Assembly (NCBI GenBank): GCA_027575765.1
Contig: JANBPT010000799.1
Span: 1-22,442, forward strand
Reading direction: 5' to 3'
DNA: 22,442 nt
From: Tieghemiomyces parasiticus
Taxonomy: Eukaryota; Kickxellomycota; Dimargaritomycetes; Dimargaritales; Dimargaritaceae
Positions 1 through 10,542 of the stretch are shown in pieces. Under the pieces are notes generated by a model. That model ran no database searches. It was not told the origin of the DNA and was given only the letters and a program-made list of their open reading frames with translations. The position numbers were made by a program, and so were the translations under genes. Position 1 is the first letter of the stretch, and every line of letters starts with the position of its first letter.

Positions 1-746
1 TCGAACGTGCCTGTCTTCGAAGGAAAAATCGGGGCTCAGACTGGATTCTACAGGTATGGCCAGGGTTATGCGATAGCTTGAACACGCTCGGCCGTGCTCT
101 GGTGAGAAGCCGATTGGTGGTATTAAATGTGAGAGGGGTGAATATTCCTCATCGCGTCTCGGACAGCGTATTTCCGATGGCAGATAGGGTAATAGGCTAG
201 CGACGGTACGGCAAGCAGGGTGCTGGAACAAGTAAGGCTATGTGAGTTAAAGAATGATAGGGATAGTGGTTAGGATGTCAATGTGGTTTGTAATAAAGTA
301 TGCAGAAAGCGGTTGCAAGTTTTACTAGCGGAACTCCATGTTTTCAGTCCACGTACGGGCCGACGTGCCATTAGGCCTGTCAGGGCGTTTGCACCATTAT
401 CGAGGATTGGCCTTGCCTTTACCTGCTGCACATAGAGTCGTGCGAGTAACTGGCGGGAAGCGCATAGCCAGGTCCGCTTTGTAAAACTTTGTTCGATCCC
501 TAGTAAACCGTAATGTAGGTATAGCAGTTACAATACGAGTACCACTGCGATTCAGATTTACCTAGTCAAAGTATTGACCTTTTGCGGTAAAGTTCTTCTC
601 TAGAGAACTACGCCTCATAGAAGTGCCTTATCGAAATTTTCGATCGATAAATAGATGCCAACTAAATTTTTACAGGATTCTAAATCAAACAGCGTTTATT
701 AAATAGAACCTCGGTCACTCTGTACCGCTCGGCGAGCCCTTTCTAG
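1..746. other. Gene-free flank
   Basis: I see no convincing coding exon, RNA gene or repeat array here. Positions 560-720 are AT-rich and lie just past the 3' end of the mariner relic, so the element's left terminal inverted repeat may lie here. I could not find a matching inverted partner on the other side and do not call one. Confidence 0.5.
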
Positions 747-1784
747 TTAGCTATTATAGCAGTCTCTAGAGTTGTATGGCTGTAGCTTGACCAGCTCTGA
801 CTGCCAGGCATCCACGACCGCCCCGTCCATGGTGAACTTCTTACCTCTCAGCCGCTGTTTGAGATTCCTGATCAGGCAAAAGTCGCAGGGTGCCTGATCA
901 AGGCTGTAAGGAGGGGCGTAAAGAAGTATAAGTTTAGAGGTGGTAATGCAGGCCTGAGTAGCTGCAGCACGATGCGGTGGTGGGTTTTTACGGTAGAGTC
1001 GTGGAGGGTAATGGTCCAGACTTTAATTTGCCTCCACCCAGGCCTGGACGATGGGCTTCCGCCCTACTCTATTTAAAGCTTGGTGGAGCAGTTGGCACTA
1101 GGGGGCTTGCCGTTCAGGTGTAATAGGCCACGCCTGTCGAATTACAATGCTCAGCATCACCTTGGGTGTGGTATGACCTTGGCGGGTCTCAGTTGCGACA
1201 GGGCCACCTTTAAGATACCACCTCCGATGATTGGAACCGGTAGGAGGATCACAAAGGTACACCCAAGTCTCATTGCCTGTGCCACTGGAGTCTAGCAGGT
1301 AGTCACTGGTCCTGTCTAATTTCTCCAAGAACTCAGTGGCTAAATGTACCCGCTGGTGGCGCTGGTCGTCGGTGAGGTTGTGGGGGATCCAACAATTGAT
1401 ATAGCTGTGCAACCCCAGGTCCCTGCGTAGGACATTGCGCATGGTACTAGAGGAAGTGTGGCAGGCCCAGGCCAGCTGCTTAGCAGTAAGTCGAGGGCCT
1501 TTCCCCAACAGATCCAGAAGGATGACCTCATAAAATCCACTAATGTCATCTGATGGGCGGCCGGGACAAGGGTTGGCTTCAAAAGAGCAGTGACCTGTGT
1601 GAAAGCGAGCCAGCCACCCGTAGATAATGGAGTGGCTAGGGGCAGCTGAGCCCATCTTGGAAATCAAAATATTAAAAATATCATCTGCCTTGCGGCCCTC
1701 CAGATAATAATTATAAATGAGGACCCGCACATCACGCCTGGTTAACTTGGGTGGAGTGGGGGAGGGGGTTTGAAAAGTAGACAT
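747..1784 (-). pseudogene. Broken mariner (DD34D) transposase, full length
   Basis: This is a relic of a mariner-type cut-and-paste transposase. An open frame runs from the ATG at 1784 to a TAG at 1098-1100 (228 residues). It holds a mariner-type N-terminal HTH (KADDIFNIL ... IIYGWLARF), the GRP linker (PGRPSDD), a second HTH and the RNase H start (HNLTDDQRHQRVHLATEF). Past the stop the same frame resumes with HRAAATQ, then YAPPYSLDQAPCDF, RGKKFTMDGAVVDAWQ, and a natural stop at 747-749. The total is about 345 codons, the usual mariner length. Damage: the first catalytic Asp (TGDExW in the family) reads TGNETW, with the Asn codon at 1272-1274. There is an internal TAG, another in-frame stop near 1024-1032, and a local frame change that puts the second catalytic Asp (LHDS, 998-1000) in another frame. 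The third Asp (CDF, 882-884) is present. The second and third Asp are 116 nt apart, against 105 expected for DD34D, which fits an insertion of about 11 nt. Not active. Confidence 0.9.
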
Positions 1785-3329
1785 GTTGGATGGTTAAAAA
1801 AGCAAGCTGTGAAGTCAATAACGGTTCAATCCTGGAGTGGTTTATACCAATCGATTTGTCATTGTTAACTCTCTTAGGTTTCATCTGAAACACTGCGATC
1901 GGAGACCTCCCGCTATAATCCTCACGATATTTAGTAGCACGTGAATTGTAAATCTGACTTGTCCAATGAGTACAACAGTGACTGCTGTGCTGAAATGAGG
2001 CGACGAAGACTAGCCAGTCGGCTTTCCAACCGCGAATACCAGAGTAAGGGCCTAAATCGGATGCCCATAGGGTACGACCTGAGTCGCTACCAATTGAACC
2101 GGAACCCTGATTTATGGTGTCAATGTATATCAAATTTTTGGTTATCAATTTGCTTATCACAGTAGTATCCCCAACCAAGTCCACCAACTACCTATAGTTT
2201 GAGCTATCCACTCGTTACGGGCCAAATAAAGTTTTAGTGATATAAACCTACGGATGCGGTCAAAGTGATATCACTTTTAACACACCGACTTCTAGGTCTC
2301 ATATCTGAACTCGTTGGTTTTACTGTGTACGGAGGAAGGGAATGTTGTCACCACGACTCGGTTGGTAAGTACTCAACAGGTTGGTGTCGCAGGCGAGACT
2401 GCTGGTGGATTAAACGATTAGGCCAGGTAGTAATCGTCCACTAACGCAATGAACCAAAATAAAGTGTTAATTAGTGCATTGACTTAATGCTGTTCTTTTT
2501 TGTGAGTCAACCGGAGGGGTCTTTTATACTAGACGATGACTAGCATTGTAAGCAACCTGGTTGACGCATGTAATGGCAAGAGCTCGGTTTGACAGCGCAA
2601 GGTGGGGACAAGCTCATGGTAAGAGAGAAGGGCGGCTATAGTGTTATCGGATCGGTAGAGAGTGCCAGCTGAAGAAAGAAGCTCTAACAGGATATGGAGC
2701 TGCCGCCTTAGGAGGTGTTAAGGTATGGATATATAATTTAGTAAGTAGTAAGGCGAGAATGGCTGTCAGTACGGACCATCAAGTTTTGGCAGTATCAATA
2801 GTTTGGAGCGTGCCAATTGGAAAGCATTTAGACACGGTAGGTTGAGTGAGAGGTTCGGTATAGTGGCGGAGACAACGCGCCGTGGGCGATGAGAGGGACA
2901 GCAGGTGGGCCAGCATGACCATCTGCTAAGAGTTGTGTTAAATGGACACCAATATTACCGGCGAGGTCTAGGAATGGTGTATGTAGCGGGAAATAGTCGA
3001 ATTAGGGGGTTCTAGCTGTCACCCGCGTATTGCTTCTACCAGCTTGTGGAACCTTTGCCTGCTGCCAGAAAATCCTTAAGACGGGCGAGTAGGAAAGTGA
3101 AGAAGTGATAGCTCCATACTCCCTAAGAGACCTACTCGACAGCTTGAACGGGTACCAAGGAAACAGAGTCGGCTCCCTACCATCAAAAATTCTGGAGCTG
3201 TTACATATTCCAATGGCTTATGATAGCTATTAATAGAAGCTACTCGAATCTCGACTGATTGCACCGTCATTCCGCTTTAACCCTTCAAACTCATTTATTC
3301 CTGGCCAATGGTCGTCTCCCTTTCAATAC
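1785..3329. other. Gene-free intergenic stretch
   Basis: The open frames here are short, lack family resemblance and have no plausible splice partners. The first 100 or so bases may be the mariner 5' untranslated region and right end, but no inverted repeat could be matched. The last 200 bases would carry the promoter of the Myb gene; no clear TATA box was seen there. Confidence 0.5.
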
Positions 3330-3371
3330 ATGCCGATTTCGTACCGGGTCTGCATTGTTAATCTCAAGTTA

Positions 3372-5020
3372 ATGATGCTACGACGACTGGCCTTATCAGG
3401 CCGGAATATGGCTCCGGCTGGACTGTCGTTGCCGAATCGGCCCGGCTTGGCTGTTCTCACTATTCAGGATAGTGACCCTGGGCTAGGAATGTCCCCTCTT
3501 CCGCTGCGCTATTATAGCGATTACCCGTCGTTCACGACGGCCCTTCATACAATTAAGAACAAATTCAAAAGACGTGAGTTGAAATCCCCAGGGGTGTGCT
3601 GCTGAGCTTGGTGAATGGCCGGAATCCGTTAAACCCAGAGGCCCACTTGGCGCTGTCTGACGCAGGCCCTTGTAGTCATAGTTGGTTGTAGTATCCGTTT
3701 TTAACTCCCCATGACTTGTATTCGGCTTCGTTTTTCCTTGACCTTCCTGTGTACTGTCCCAATCTCCTCCTCTTTCTCTTCCTTTGTTTCCTGGACCGAG
3801 CAGCGAAGAAGAAGACTCCGGAGGAGCAGGCGGCCTGGGAGCTTGCTAACCGACTCTCCGAACCGAAACGGACGGCCCACGACAGGTACTGGACGCCGGA
3901 GGAAGATGCCCAACTTCTGGAGGCCGTCAAGGTCCATGGTAAGGAAAACTGGCCCACGGTGGCCAAGGATATCGGACGACCCAGGGTGTGGCGGTACGTG
4001 ATGGAACGGTATAACATGTTGACCTTCCGTCCACCACCGCCCCCGCCATGGACGCTGGAGGATAGTGCCCGGCTGATGAAACGGGTCGCCGATGTTGGTC
4101 CGAACTGGGACCTCCTGCAACTGGAGTTCCCTCGCTACACCGAGCGGGCACTCGAGGCGCGCTACCTGGTCGTCACCGCGCCGGAGTCCAGGCTGTGGCG
4201 CAACTTAGAATTGCAAATCATCACCCAAGCGATAAAGAGATACGGCACGGAGCGTTGGGGGGAAGTTGCCAGGCAAGTGCGGACACAGGACGCCCAGGCG
4301 TGCTATGACTGGTGGTACGAGCACCCCCTGCTGTGGCACCACGCCAAGCGCAAGCTGATCAAACTGGCCCGTAAACCGTGGTCGGTCGACCACGACGTGA
4401 AATTACTTCGTGCGCTCTACGAACTAAAGCGGAAGGTCCTACAAAAGGTGCCACTCTACGATGCATGGTGCCATGGCGTTCACGAAGCTTTAAAGCTTCA
4501 CCCCGCTACCGATTCCGAAGCCACGGAACCAGTGCTATATGAACAGGCAGCGGAAGGCGCGAGTAATACCCCGAAGGGCGTGGAAACCCACCACGCTACT
4601 ACGACCGCCACTGCCGACCCAGTACCGAAACCAAAGTTCTGGCACCGAGTGTCACTAAGGGTCAACGGAGATCACCACCCGCAGCATTGCCTCGAACGTT
4701 GGCAAACATTGAAAGCCATGGCGGCCTTGGCGAAGCGTTACGACCCGGTCACCATGGAGCGACTGGAATCCCTGCGCGACGGCTCCATGTTCCTCACAGT
4801 TGACACGGCCCGGACGGTAATCCCTGACTTGAGCAACGACGATATGGTTATGTTGTTAGAATGGCTGGATCTTCGGCGACACTTCTCTTTTATGATCGAG
4901 GAGGCTTCTCTTACAGTGGACGGTAAATTGGCCGCCACCGAGAATGCCCAGGAAAATGTGGTTGAAAGCGATACAACGACTGAGACTCGGGCTGGACATC
5001 AGGCATGTAGGGAAGCTTAA
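3372..5020 (+). CDS. Four-repeat Myb/SANT protein with putative mitochondrial presequence
   Basis: Proposed exons: 3372-3573 and 3804-5020, a 230-nt intron and 472 residues. An in-frame ATG at 3330 would add 14. The donor is GTGAGT at 3574. The acceptor CAG (3801-3803) follows a long CT tract, and both ends are phase 1. The exon 2 frame has no ATG before the first repeat, so an upstream exon is required. Exon 1 starts MMLRRLALSGRNMAPAG, basic and hydroxylated with no early acid, and contains LPLRYYSDYPS, which fits the R-x-Y/S cleavage motif of mitochondrial presequences. Myb/SANT repeats begin at W97 (YWTPEEDAQLLEAV), W150 (PWTLEDSARLMKRV), W199 (LWRNLELQIITQAI) and W260 (PWSVDHDVKLLRAL). 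The fourth is interrupted by about 75 polar residues before its last helix (FWHRVSLRV ... HCLERWQTL, from W347). The C-terminal 100 residues are unassigned. Sequence-specific DNA binding is expected from the repeats; mitochondrial location is inference. A nuclear SNAPc4/Myb-type factor is the alternative. Confidence 0.78.
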
Positions 5021-6300
5021 GGGCAGGGTTACATTCAATGTGCCAAGTGGCATGCAGCGGCTTTTATAAAACAAAAAAATGGGACTGTGTGTTAATCGCT
5101 GTGTTGCACCTGCCGATTTTGTGAAATCAGCCTTGATCTGGGGTGTTTCATTTAGGAGACTGAGGTGTAAATAACCATAAATAATTGGGATATGATCCAC
5201 TCGATGATAACATGGCTCCTGACTTCTCGACAAGCTACTTCACATCGTTAACCCCGGAATCTGAACGCTGGCCAAGGCTAGAATACCAGCCGTTTGGGTG
5301 CATTGGCATTAGCGCACGAGCCCCATGCGAGCCTAGATCGCCGTATGGAGTATGGTGTACCAGGGTTCAACGCCTATTCTTCGCTCCAAGATTCGTTTGC
5401 CCAACTCACAAGTTAGGCCAATATCTGATGTTTAGGTATCAATGGTACAGACCGTGACTATACCCGCCAACTTAGGGGGACTGAGAAGCGTAGGGTTAGT
5501 GTTATGCGATGCAGGCATATTCTACACACGTCCTTCATAGTGCTGTTTAGACTGTCGTCAAGGCAAGGACACTCGGTCAGGCATGCGACTCTCCATTCCA
5601 ACTTGAAGCCGTAGGGATCAAGTGTATATGGCGGAACATTAGATTACATGTTGCCGGCTCCACTCTAAGGTAACCGCCACCTTAAGTTGTAATATGAAGA
5701 CTGGGATGGCCCCTCCCACCTCCAAATTCGGAGCGAACGATATGCGAAAATAACTGCAGGTTGGCGACGGCTACTAACCCTTCTGGAACAACTGCTGCCC
5801 CTGCTTCTTTTCCTTTTGGCCGGGAGTATTCCGCAAGACACATGAGGCGACAGTATGCTCCTCCGCTACTGGTCACTGATTTTAATTCTGCGCTGTGGAA
5901 CCGGTAAACCTTCGACAAGGCCGTTGACCACTTTTACTATCCCGCTCAGTTCATTTAGGGGGGGGTAATTTGGAAGCGTTGTTCAAAGATTCAGGGTCTC
6001 GTCGTGGAAATTAGGAAGATTGTACCACACCGTGTGTCGTGCTGAGCCGGCTGGTGGCTTCCAATTCACTCTACGCACATTCGCATAGAGTTGAGAAGGA
6101 CCAACGTTAGATAGTGGGACATTAGGATGATGAGCTGCCGGACGCTATTAACCTCGATTTACAACGGCCGTGCACCATCGCGTGGATCGGGAGTAAAGGT
6201 GACAGCAAACCGGAAGCCGTGTGTACTACCGATATATAAAGGCGCTCTCGGACCTATCTATGCTCCATGATAGCCTGGCCTACGTCAACTTCTTTAACCT
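5021..6300. other. Intergenic stretch
   Basis: No supported gene. Just after the Myb stop there is an AT-rich run (TTTATAAAACAAAAAAATGG, near 5062-5081) that would suit 3'-end formation. Open frames at 5185-5457 (+) and 5682-5918 (-) show no family resemblance and no splice partners. A G8 run lies at 5958-5965. The right end holds the promoter of the next gene. Confidence 0.5.
6233..6240 (+). promoter_or_regulatory. TATA box of the 6301 gene
   Basis: TATATAAA lies 60 bases before the ATG at 6301 and is followed by GC-rich sequence, the usual arrangement for a TATA-driven fungal promoter with a short leader. It supports the gene being real and transcribed to the right. Confidence 0.5.
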
Positions 6301-7356
6301 ATGAATCATACTAAGGATTCATTCTCGACCCCACAGATCTACTCACCAGCTACCCGAGAACCTTGCCCCCTTTCTTCGTTGGAAATGAGCGACCCCTTAA
6401 AATCGAACCTTCCCGAGAGGCGGCAGGCCTTATTGCGGACATCCAGCACTCCCGCCTCGACTCCCTTCAGACCACCCATCGTCCGTGGAGCATCCGATAT
6501 CGGGGCCAACCTTCCCCGCCCTCGCACAACCATGTGCTCACTTACTCGCCCCAACACTATCACACCGTTTGAATTGCCCACCCTGGATTATTCAGATCTG
6601 GCCAGGCTGATCGCCAATGAGAACCTCACGGCCGGTCCGCTACTCCTTGCCTTGATCAAAGAAAAGGCCCAAGAGCCCGGGAACCTGCTGATAGCAACTT
6701 GGCAGAGTATCCAGGAATTCTTCGTCAACGCCATCAGAGGATCCAAGCGGTTGGAGAGCGAGCGTGATTTGTCCTTAAAGCTACTCCAACGCGTGGCCAG
6801 CTCCCACGATCGGGCAACTCATGATAACCGACCGGCGCCCGGGACGACCGCGGCGGATATGATCTTCCATGTAATGGATTTCCACACTGTTGTGGAAATG
6901 GTGGCTATTGTGGCCCAAGCGTGGGGGGGTATCTGTCTGCGCAGCCTGGACCCGATCAGTAGTATCATCAACGCACTCGATCACGACGACGATGCCCGAC
7001 CCCCGCGTGACCTGGGCAACTACCTGCACCGGATGATCTTTATCCACAGCACGTGTATTTGCTGGCTGGCCGGGGCCATTTACATCCTCCGTGAGTGGAC
7101 AAGGAGCATGCCAAAGTCTGCCGCGCAGAGCTGCCTAACCGCAGTCTGCCAGAAATTCAGTGATGTGGTCAAGTGCATGGTGTCGATGGCGAAAAATATA
7201 GAGACTCGCCTCCTGCCGAGGCTGGAGGGTCCAACGGGTACCTTCGCGCCCAAAATCGCGGCAATGAACTGGGCAATGTCCGTAGCGGACGTTGAACAGC
7301 CCGCCCCTGGGCCTAATGGGGCGGCCAATTCTGATCTGTCGTTGGGAATGGCCTAA
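6301..7356 (+). CDS. Uncharacterised 351-residue protein
   Basis: A single open frame of 351 residues with a TATA box 60 bp upstream. I do not recognise the family. The first 90 residues are rich in Pro, Ser, Thr and Arg (TPASTPFRPPIVRG, NLPRPRTTM) and look disordered. From about residue 95 the protein reads as helical and globular, with alternating hydrophobic and charged segments (DYSDLARLIANENLTAGPL, LLLALIKEKAQEPGNLL). A hydrophobic stretch at 245-263 (MIFIHSTCICWLAGAIYIL) could be a buried helix or one membrane segment. The last 25 residues are again Pro/Ala/Asn-rich. No signal peptide is evident. A second Met at codon 29 (6385) is an alternative start. The length of the frame, its mixed but non-repetitive composition and the promoter argue for a real gene. 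No function can be assigned from the sequence. Confidence 0.65.
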   Translation: MNHTKDSFSTPQIYSPATREPCPLSSLEMSDPLKSNLPERRQALLRTSSTPASTPFRPPIVRGASDIGANLPRPRTTMCSLTRPNTITPFELPTLDYSDLARLIANENLTAGPLLLALIKEKAQEPGNLLIATWQSIQEFFVNAIRGSKRLESERDLSLKLLQRVASSHDRATHDNRPAPGTTAADMIFHVMDFHTVVEMVAIVAQAWGGICLRSLDPISSIINALDHDDDARPPRDLGNYLHRMIFIHSTCICWLAGAIYILREWTRSMPKSAAQSCLTAVCQKFSDVVKCMVSMAKNIETRLLPRLEGPTGTFAPKIAAMNWAMSVADVEQPAPGPNGAANSDLSLGMA

Positions 7357-8708
7357 CTACCGCGGTCCAGGTGGAGAGCCACTCGAGTCTAGGCAGCTAT
7401 CTACCCTTCACGCTTGCCCATCGGCGGGTCAAAACTCGCCCTTTTTCCGCACTTTGCTTGAGTTCTGCAGTATACTGTATTATTTTTATTCAAATCTACC
7501 AACAATCGTCGCACTATCATCTATCCATTTTCTTGGCTGTATCAAAATAAATTCCTGGAGGGGTATTCAACCATGCCCGTTCCCCTCTAGCCCAGCTATC
7601 TGACAATAGGTGATCTTCTGTAAGATGAAATATCTGCACGTTGACACATAACCGACTCTGATTGGCATTTTCGTTTGACCAACGATCTTCTAGCGCCGCG
7701 GTTAGTTGAATAGGCGCTGCACTTTACCTTAATACGATTGTCTATTCCGCACTAGTTTTCAAAGGCCCGATGCTACATACCTACTGACTGCAGTATCCAA
7801 TACATGGCACGACATTCTGTGGTGGAGGCGCTCGTGGCGTTTCCCACCACGACTCATTAGCCCTTAGATGAGACGGCTGGCTAACTGGCTCGCCAACGAC
7901 AAAGGTTGTGGATTAAGACCCCGGCGGGCCAATCAACATCAACCCAGCGGCAGATGCAGGAAAAGCGAGGCAGGGGAAGGAGAAGGAGCAGGCAAGTCAC
8001 GCACTCCTGTGCCCATCCAATACGTCGACAGCTCTAGCGTGCCAGCACATGCCAGTCTCCCCTCCTCCTTCTTGACCCGTATAGCGCCAGCGGGCGACTA
8101 TCACAAGCCCCCCCCCCGTCCCTTCACGCGCAATGACAGCTTTGCGAACCGATCTACACCTTCTGTCCAGGCGTACAGCGATGGCCCTCGCACGACGGCC
8201 CAAGCTGGCCTTCTTTTATTTTTCTTAGAGTTCCGCGTCGTTTAAGCATGCGGAGCGGCGGGTGGGAGAAGATGACACATGCATGTCCGTACCCTGAGAT
8301 GATGCCCGCACCAAGACCCGCCGCCGGGACCCTCCGTCATGCCTGGGGGCGCCAGTATCTATCGGCTCTTCTCATCGCTGTCACATGTAACGAGGGGTGG
8401 GCGTACCATCCGGGGATAGGCTTCACGTTCCGACCGCATTAGTGGGCCTGAAATATAAATGACTGGGTTGTGACCCATCACCACGCACATAACCCCCCTC
8501 GCTCTCTGTCTTCCTTTCCTTCGTATCTTACTTCCCCTCTAGTATTATATCTACTCTGTAGCGCAGTCTGTAATACATCCATGTGAATCTCTCAGCCGAT
8601 ACTTTAGCACTCTTATACATCCAGCACTTTTTACGCCGACAATTCTGGTCGCGCAGACGACCACCCTGCACTGCCCCCCTCCCCACTCTATCCCTGAGTT
8701 TACCCACC
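7357..8708. other. Intergenic stretch, upstream region of SFC1
   Basis: No supported gene. Open frames at 7868-8245 and 8248-8442 (+) are low-complexity or random in composition. There is a purine-rich patch around 7960-7990 and a C10 run at 8108-8117. The part from about 8490 to 8708 is strongly pyrimidine-rich, as expected for a fungal 5' leader. Confidence 0.5.
8454..8460 (+). promoter_or_regulatory. Possible TATA box of SFC1
   Basis: TATAAAT lies 249 bases before the SFC1 ATG and is followed by a CT-rich stretch (8490-8540) that could hold the start site. The distance implies a leader of about 200 nt. This is a weak call from a short motif. Confidence 0.3.
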
Positions 8709-10542
8709 ATGTCGAAATCCAATACTAACGGCTCCAAGAAGACCTTATCCACCCACCTGATAGCCGGCGGAACGGCTGGGTGCATGGAGGCCCTGGTGTG
8801 CCATCCGCTGGACACCGTCAAAGTTCGCATGCAGCTCCGTAGCAAGATGAAGGTAGGGACATACGAAAGGGTCCAGGTAGACATCTGCACGGCGGTGGTT
8901 TAACGGAGTAGCCTTTCCTACGAATGACGTTACGCATGCGTGTGACTGCTGTTTACGTGCTGACTGACCCGTGAGCGCCGGGCGGCATTGAAGGAGGGGC
9001 TGAACCAATGTACACCACGCTGCAGGCCGGTACCTAGGCTCTGCTTCCGCCCATGATAACTATTAGAATCCCACCTGTCATACTCTAAACCTCACACATT
9101 GCCCCTTGCCCATTTGCTTTTTTTTATATACTCACCTGCCCCCTCGGCCGCGGCTGCCAGGCCGGTGCCAAGGCTTCCGGTCCCTTTGGCAACGGATTCT
9201 TCGGTGTAGGCCGACGCATCGCCCACAACGAAGGGTTTCTGGCCCTGTACAAGGGGCTGGGCGCCGTGACGGCTGGTATAGTGCCAAAAATGGCCATCCG
9301 GTTCTCGAGTTTCGAGTATTACAAGACCCTCCTGACACCTGCAGGCGCCACGAAACCCACCGTCCCCGGAGTATTCTTTGGTAAGTGTCCTCCACTCACC
9401 CTCCCTGGCGATCCCGCCGGACCTTGCCTGATATTAAGCAACCCAACCTAAGCCGACCCACCCTAACTGGGTAACTCCCCTCTGCGATCTTTTCTTGTGC
9501 ACACAACCTCGATTGCTCCCTTAGCCGGTCTATTCGCTGGTGTCACCGAGGCCGTCATGGTGGTCACGCCGATGGACGTGATCAAAATCCGTCTGCAGGC
9601 CCAGCGTCATTCCATGATGGACCCGCTCGACGTGCCCAAGTACCGCAACGCCGGCCATGCCGTCTACCTCATTGTCAAGGAGGAGGGCGTGGGAGCCCTC
9701 TACAAGGGCGTGACGCTGACGGCTCTGCGCCAAGGTAAGTAGGCATGGGTAGCCTGTACCGTTTGGTCCGTTGCTACACCTGGTTCTCCCCTGGATAGCC
9801 AGCTCCAACCTCTTCCTTCTCCAACTCTCGGTACAACTCTTCACACCTGCTCTTCCCGCCCCTTCTTCCCATCCTCTCTAGCCACTAACCAGGCGGCCAA
9901 CTTCACGGCGTATCAGGAACTTAAAACCCTTCTGCTGCGATGGCAACCGGACCGCTCGGAACTCCCAAGCTACCAAACCCTGGTTCTCGGCGGCGTCTCC
10001 GGTGCGATGGGTCCGCTCTCCAACGCCCCCATTGATACCATCAAGACCCGGATTCAGAAGACCCCTGCGCTTCCCGGCGAAACCGCCCTTAAACGATTCC
10101 GTACGGTGTGCGCCGACATCATTGCCAGCGACGTAAGTACAGTGTGGTCTATCGGGCCCAGTTAGCACCACGGTGTGCCGTATGGTGTTTATCGAAGGGG
10201 ACATGGCCTGCAATGTCTCAATGGCTGTGCGACTGTCGTCCGCGCCCCCTCCTCGGGAGTTGTAATATTCTCTTCACATGTCGTCTCCCGCACGTGCCAA
10301 TCTGCCCCTCCTATTTTTTCCCCATGGGACCACTAATCTGCCATGCTCACCCATTGTCCAACCCGCCTCCTCACACCGAATCTCCACAGGGCTACCGTGG
10401 GTTCTACAAGGGACTGACTCCACGCCTGCTCCGGGTGGCCCCCGGCCAGGCCATCACCTTCATGGTCTACGAAAAAGTCCGCGGCTGGATGGAACTTTGG
10501 TCCAAGCGCGCCCCGGTTCAAGGTGCGGAGACTAACTACTAA
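8709..10542 (+). CDS. SFC1: Mitochondrial succinate/fumarate antiporter (SLC25 family)
   Basis: Inner-membrane carrier exchanging cytosolic succinate for matrix fumarate, which in fungi links the glyoxylate cycle to gluconeogenesis on C2 carbon sources. Five exons: 8709-8852, 9161-9380, 9525-9734, 9882-10132, 10390-10542. All junctions are GT-AG with consistent phases, giving 325 residues (the yeast protein has 322). The ATG sits in a good context (CACCATG). The three carrier repeats show their signatures: HPLDTVKVRMQ (32-42), TPMDVIKIRLQAQ (136-148) and APIDTIKTRIQ (240-250). Subfamily identity rests on GFLALYKGLGAV, GIVPKMAIRFSSFEYYKTLL, KEEGVGALYKGVTLTALRQ-ATNQ, GPLSNAPIDTIKTR and GLTPRLLRVAPGQAITFMVYE, which match Sfc1/Acr1 far better than other carriers. 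The first donor (GTAGGG at 8853) is the least certain; using GTAGAC at 8877 would add eight residues in the matrix loop after repeat helix 1. No damage seen. Confidence 0.95.

Noticed and set aside
560..1950. Terminal inverted repeats of the mariner element
   Set aside because: I compared about 150 bases on each side and saw only short shared words (such as TCGAT and ATAAA), not a convincing repeat pair or TA duplication.
1732..2187. 151-residue minus-strand frame overlapping the transposase start
   Set aside because: It is the leader and overlap frame of the mariner relic; no family similarity and no start context.
7868..8245. 125-residue open frame on the plus strand
   Set aside because: Composition is low-complexity (Arg/Pro/Ser, GEGEGAG), there is no family resemblance, and it sits in GC-rich DNA where long frames arise by chance.
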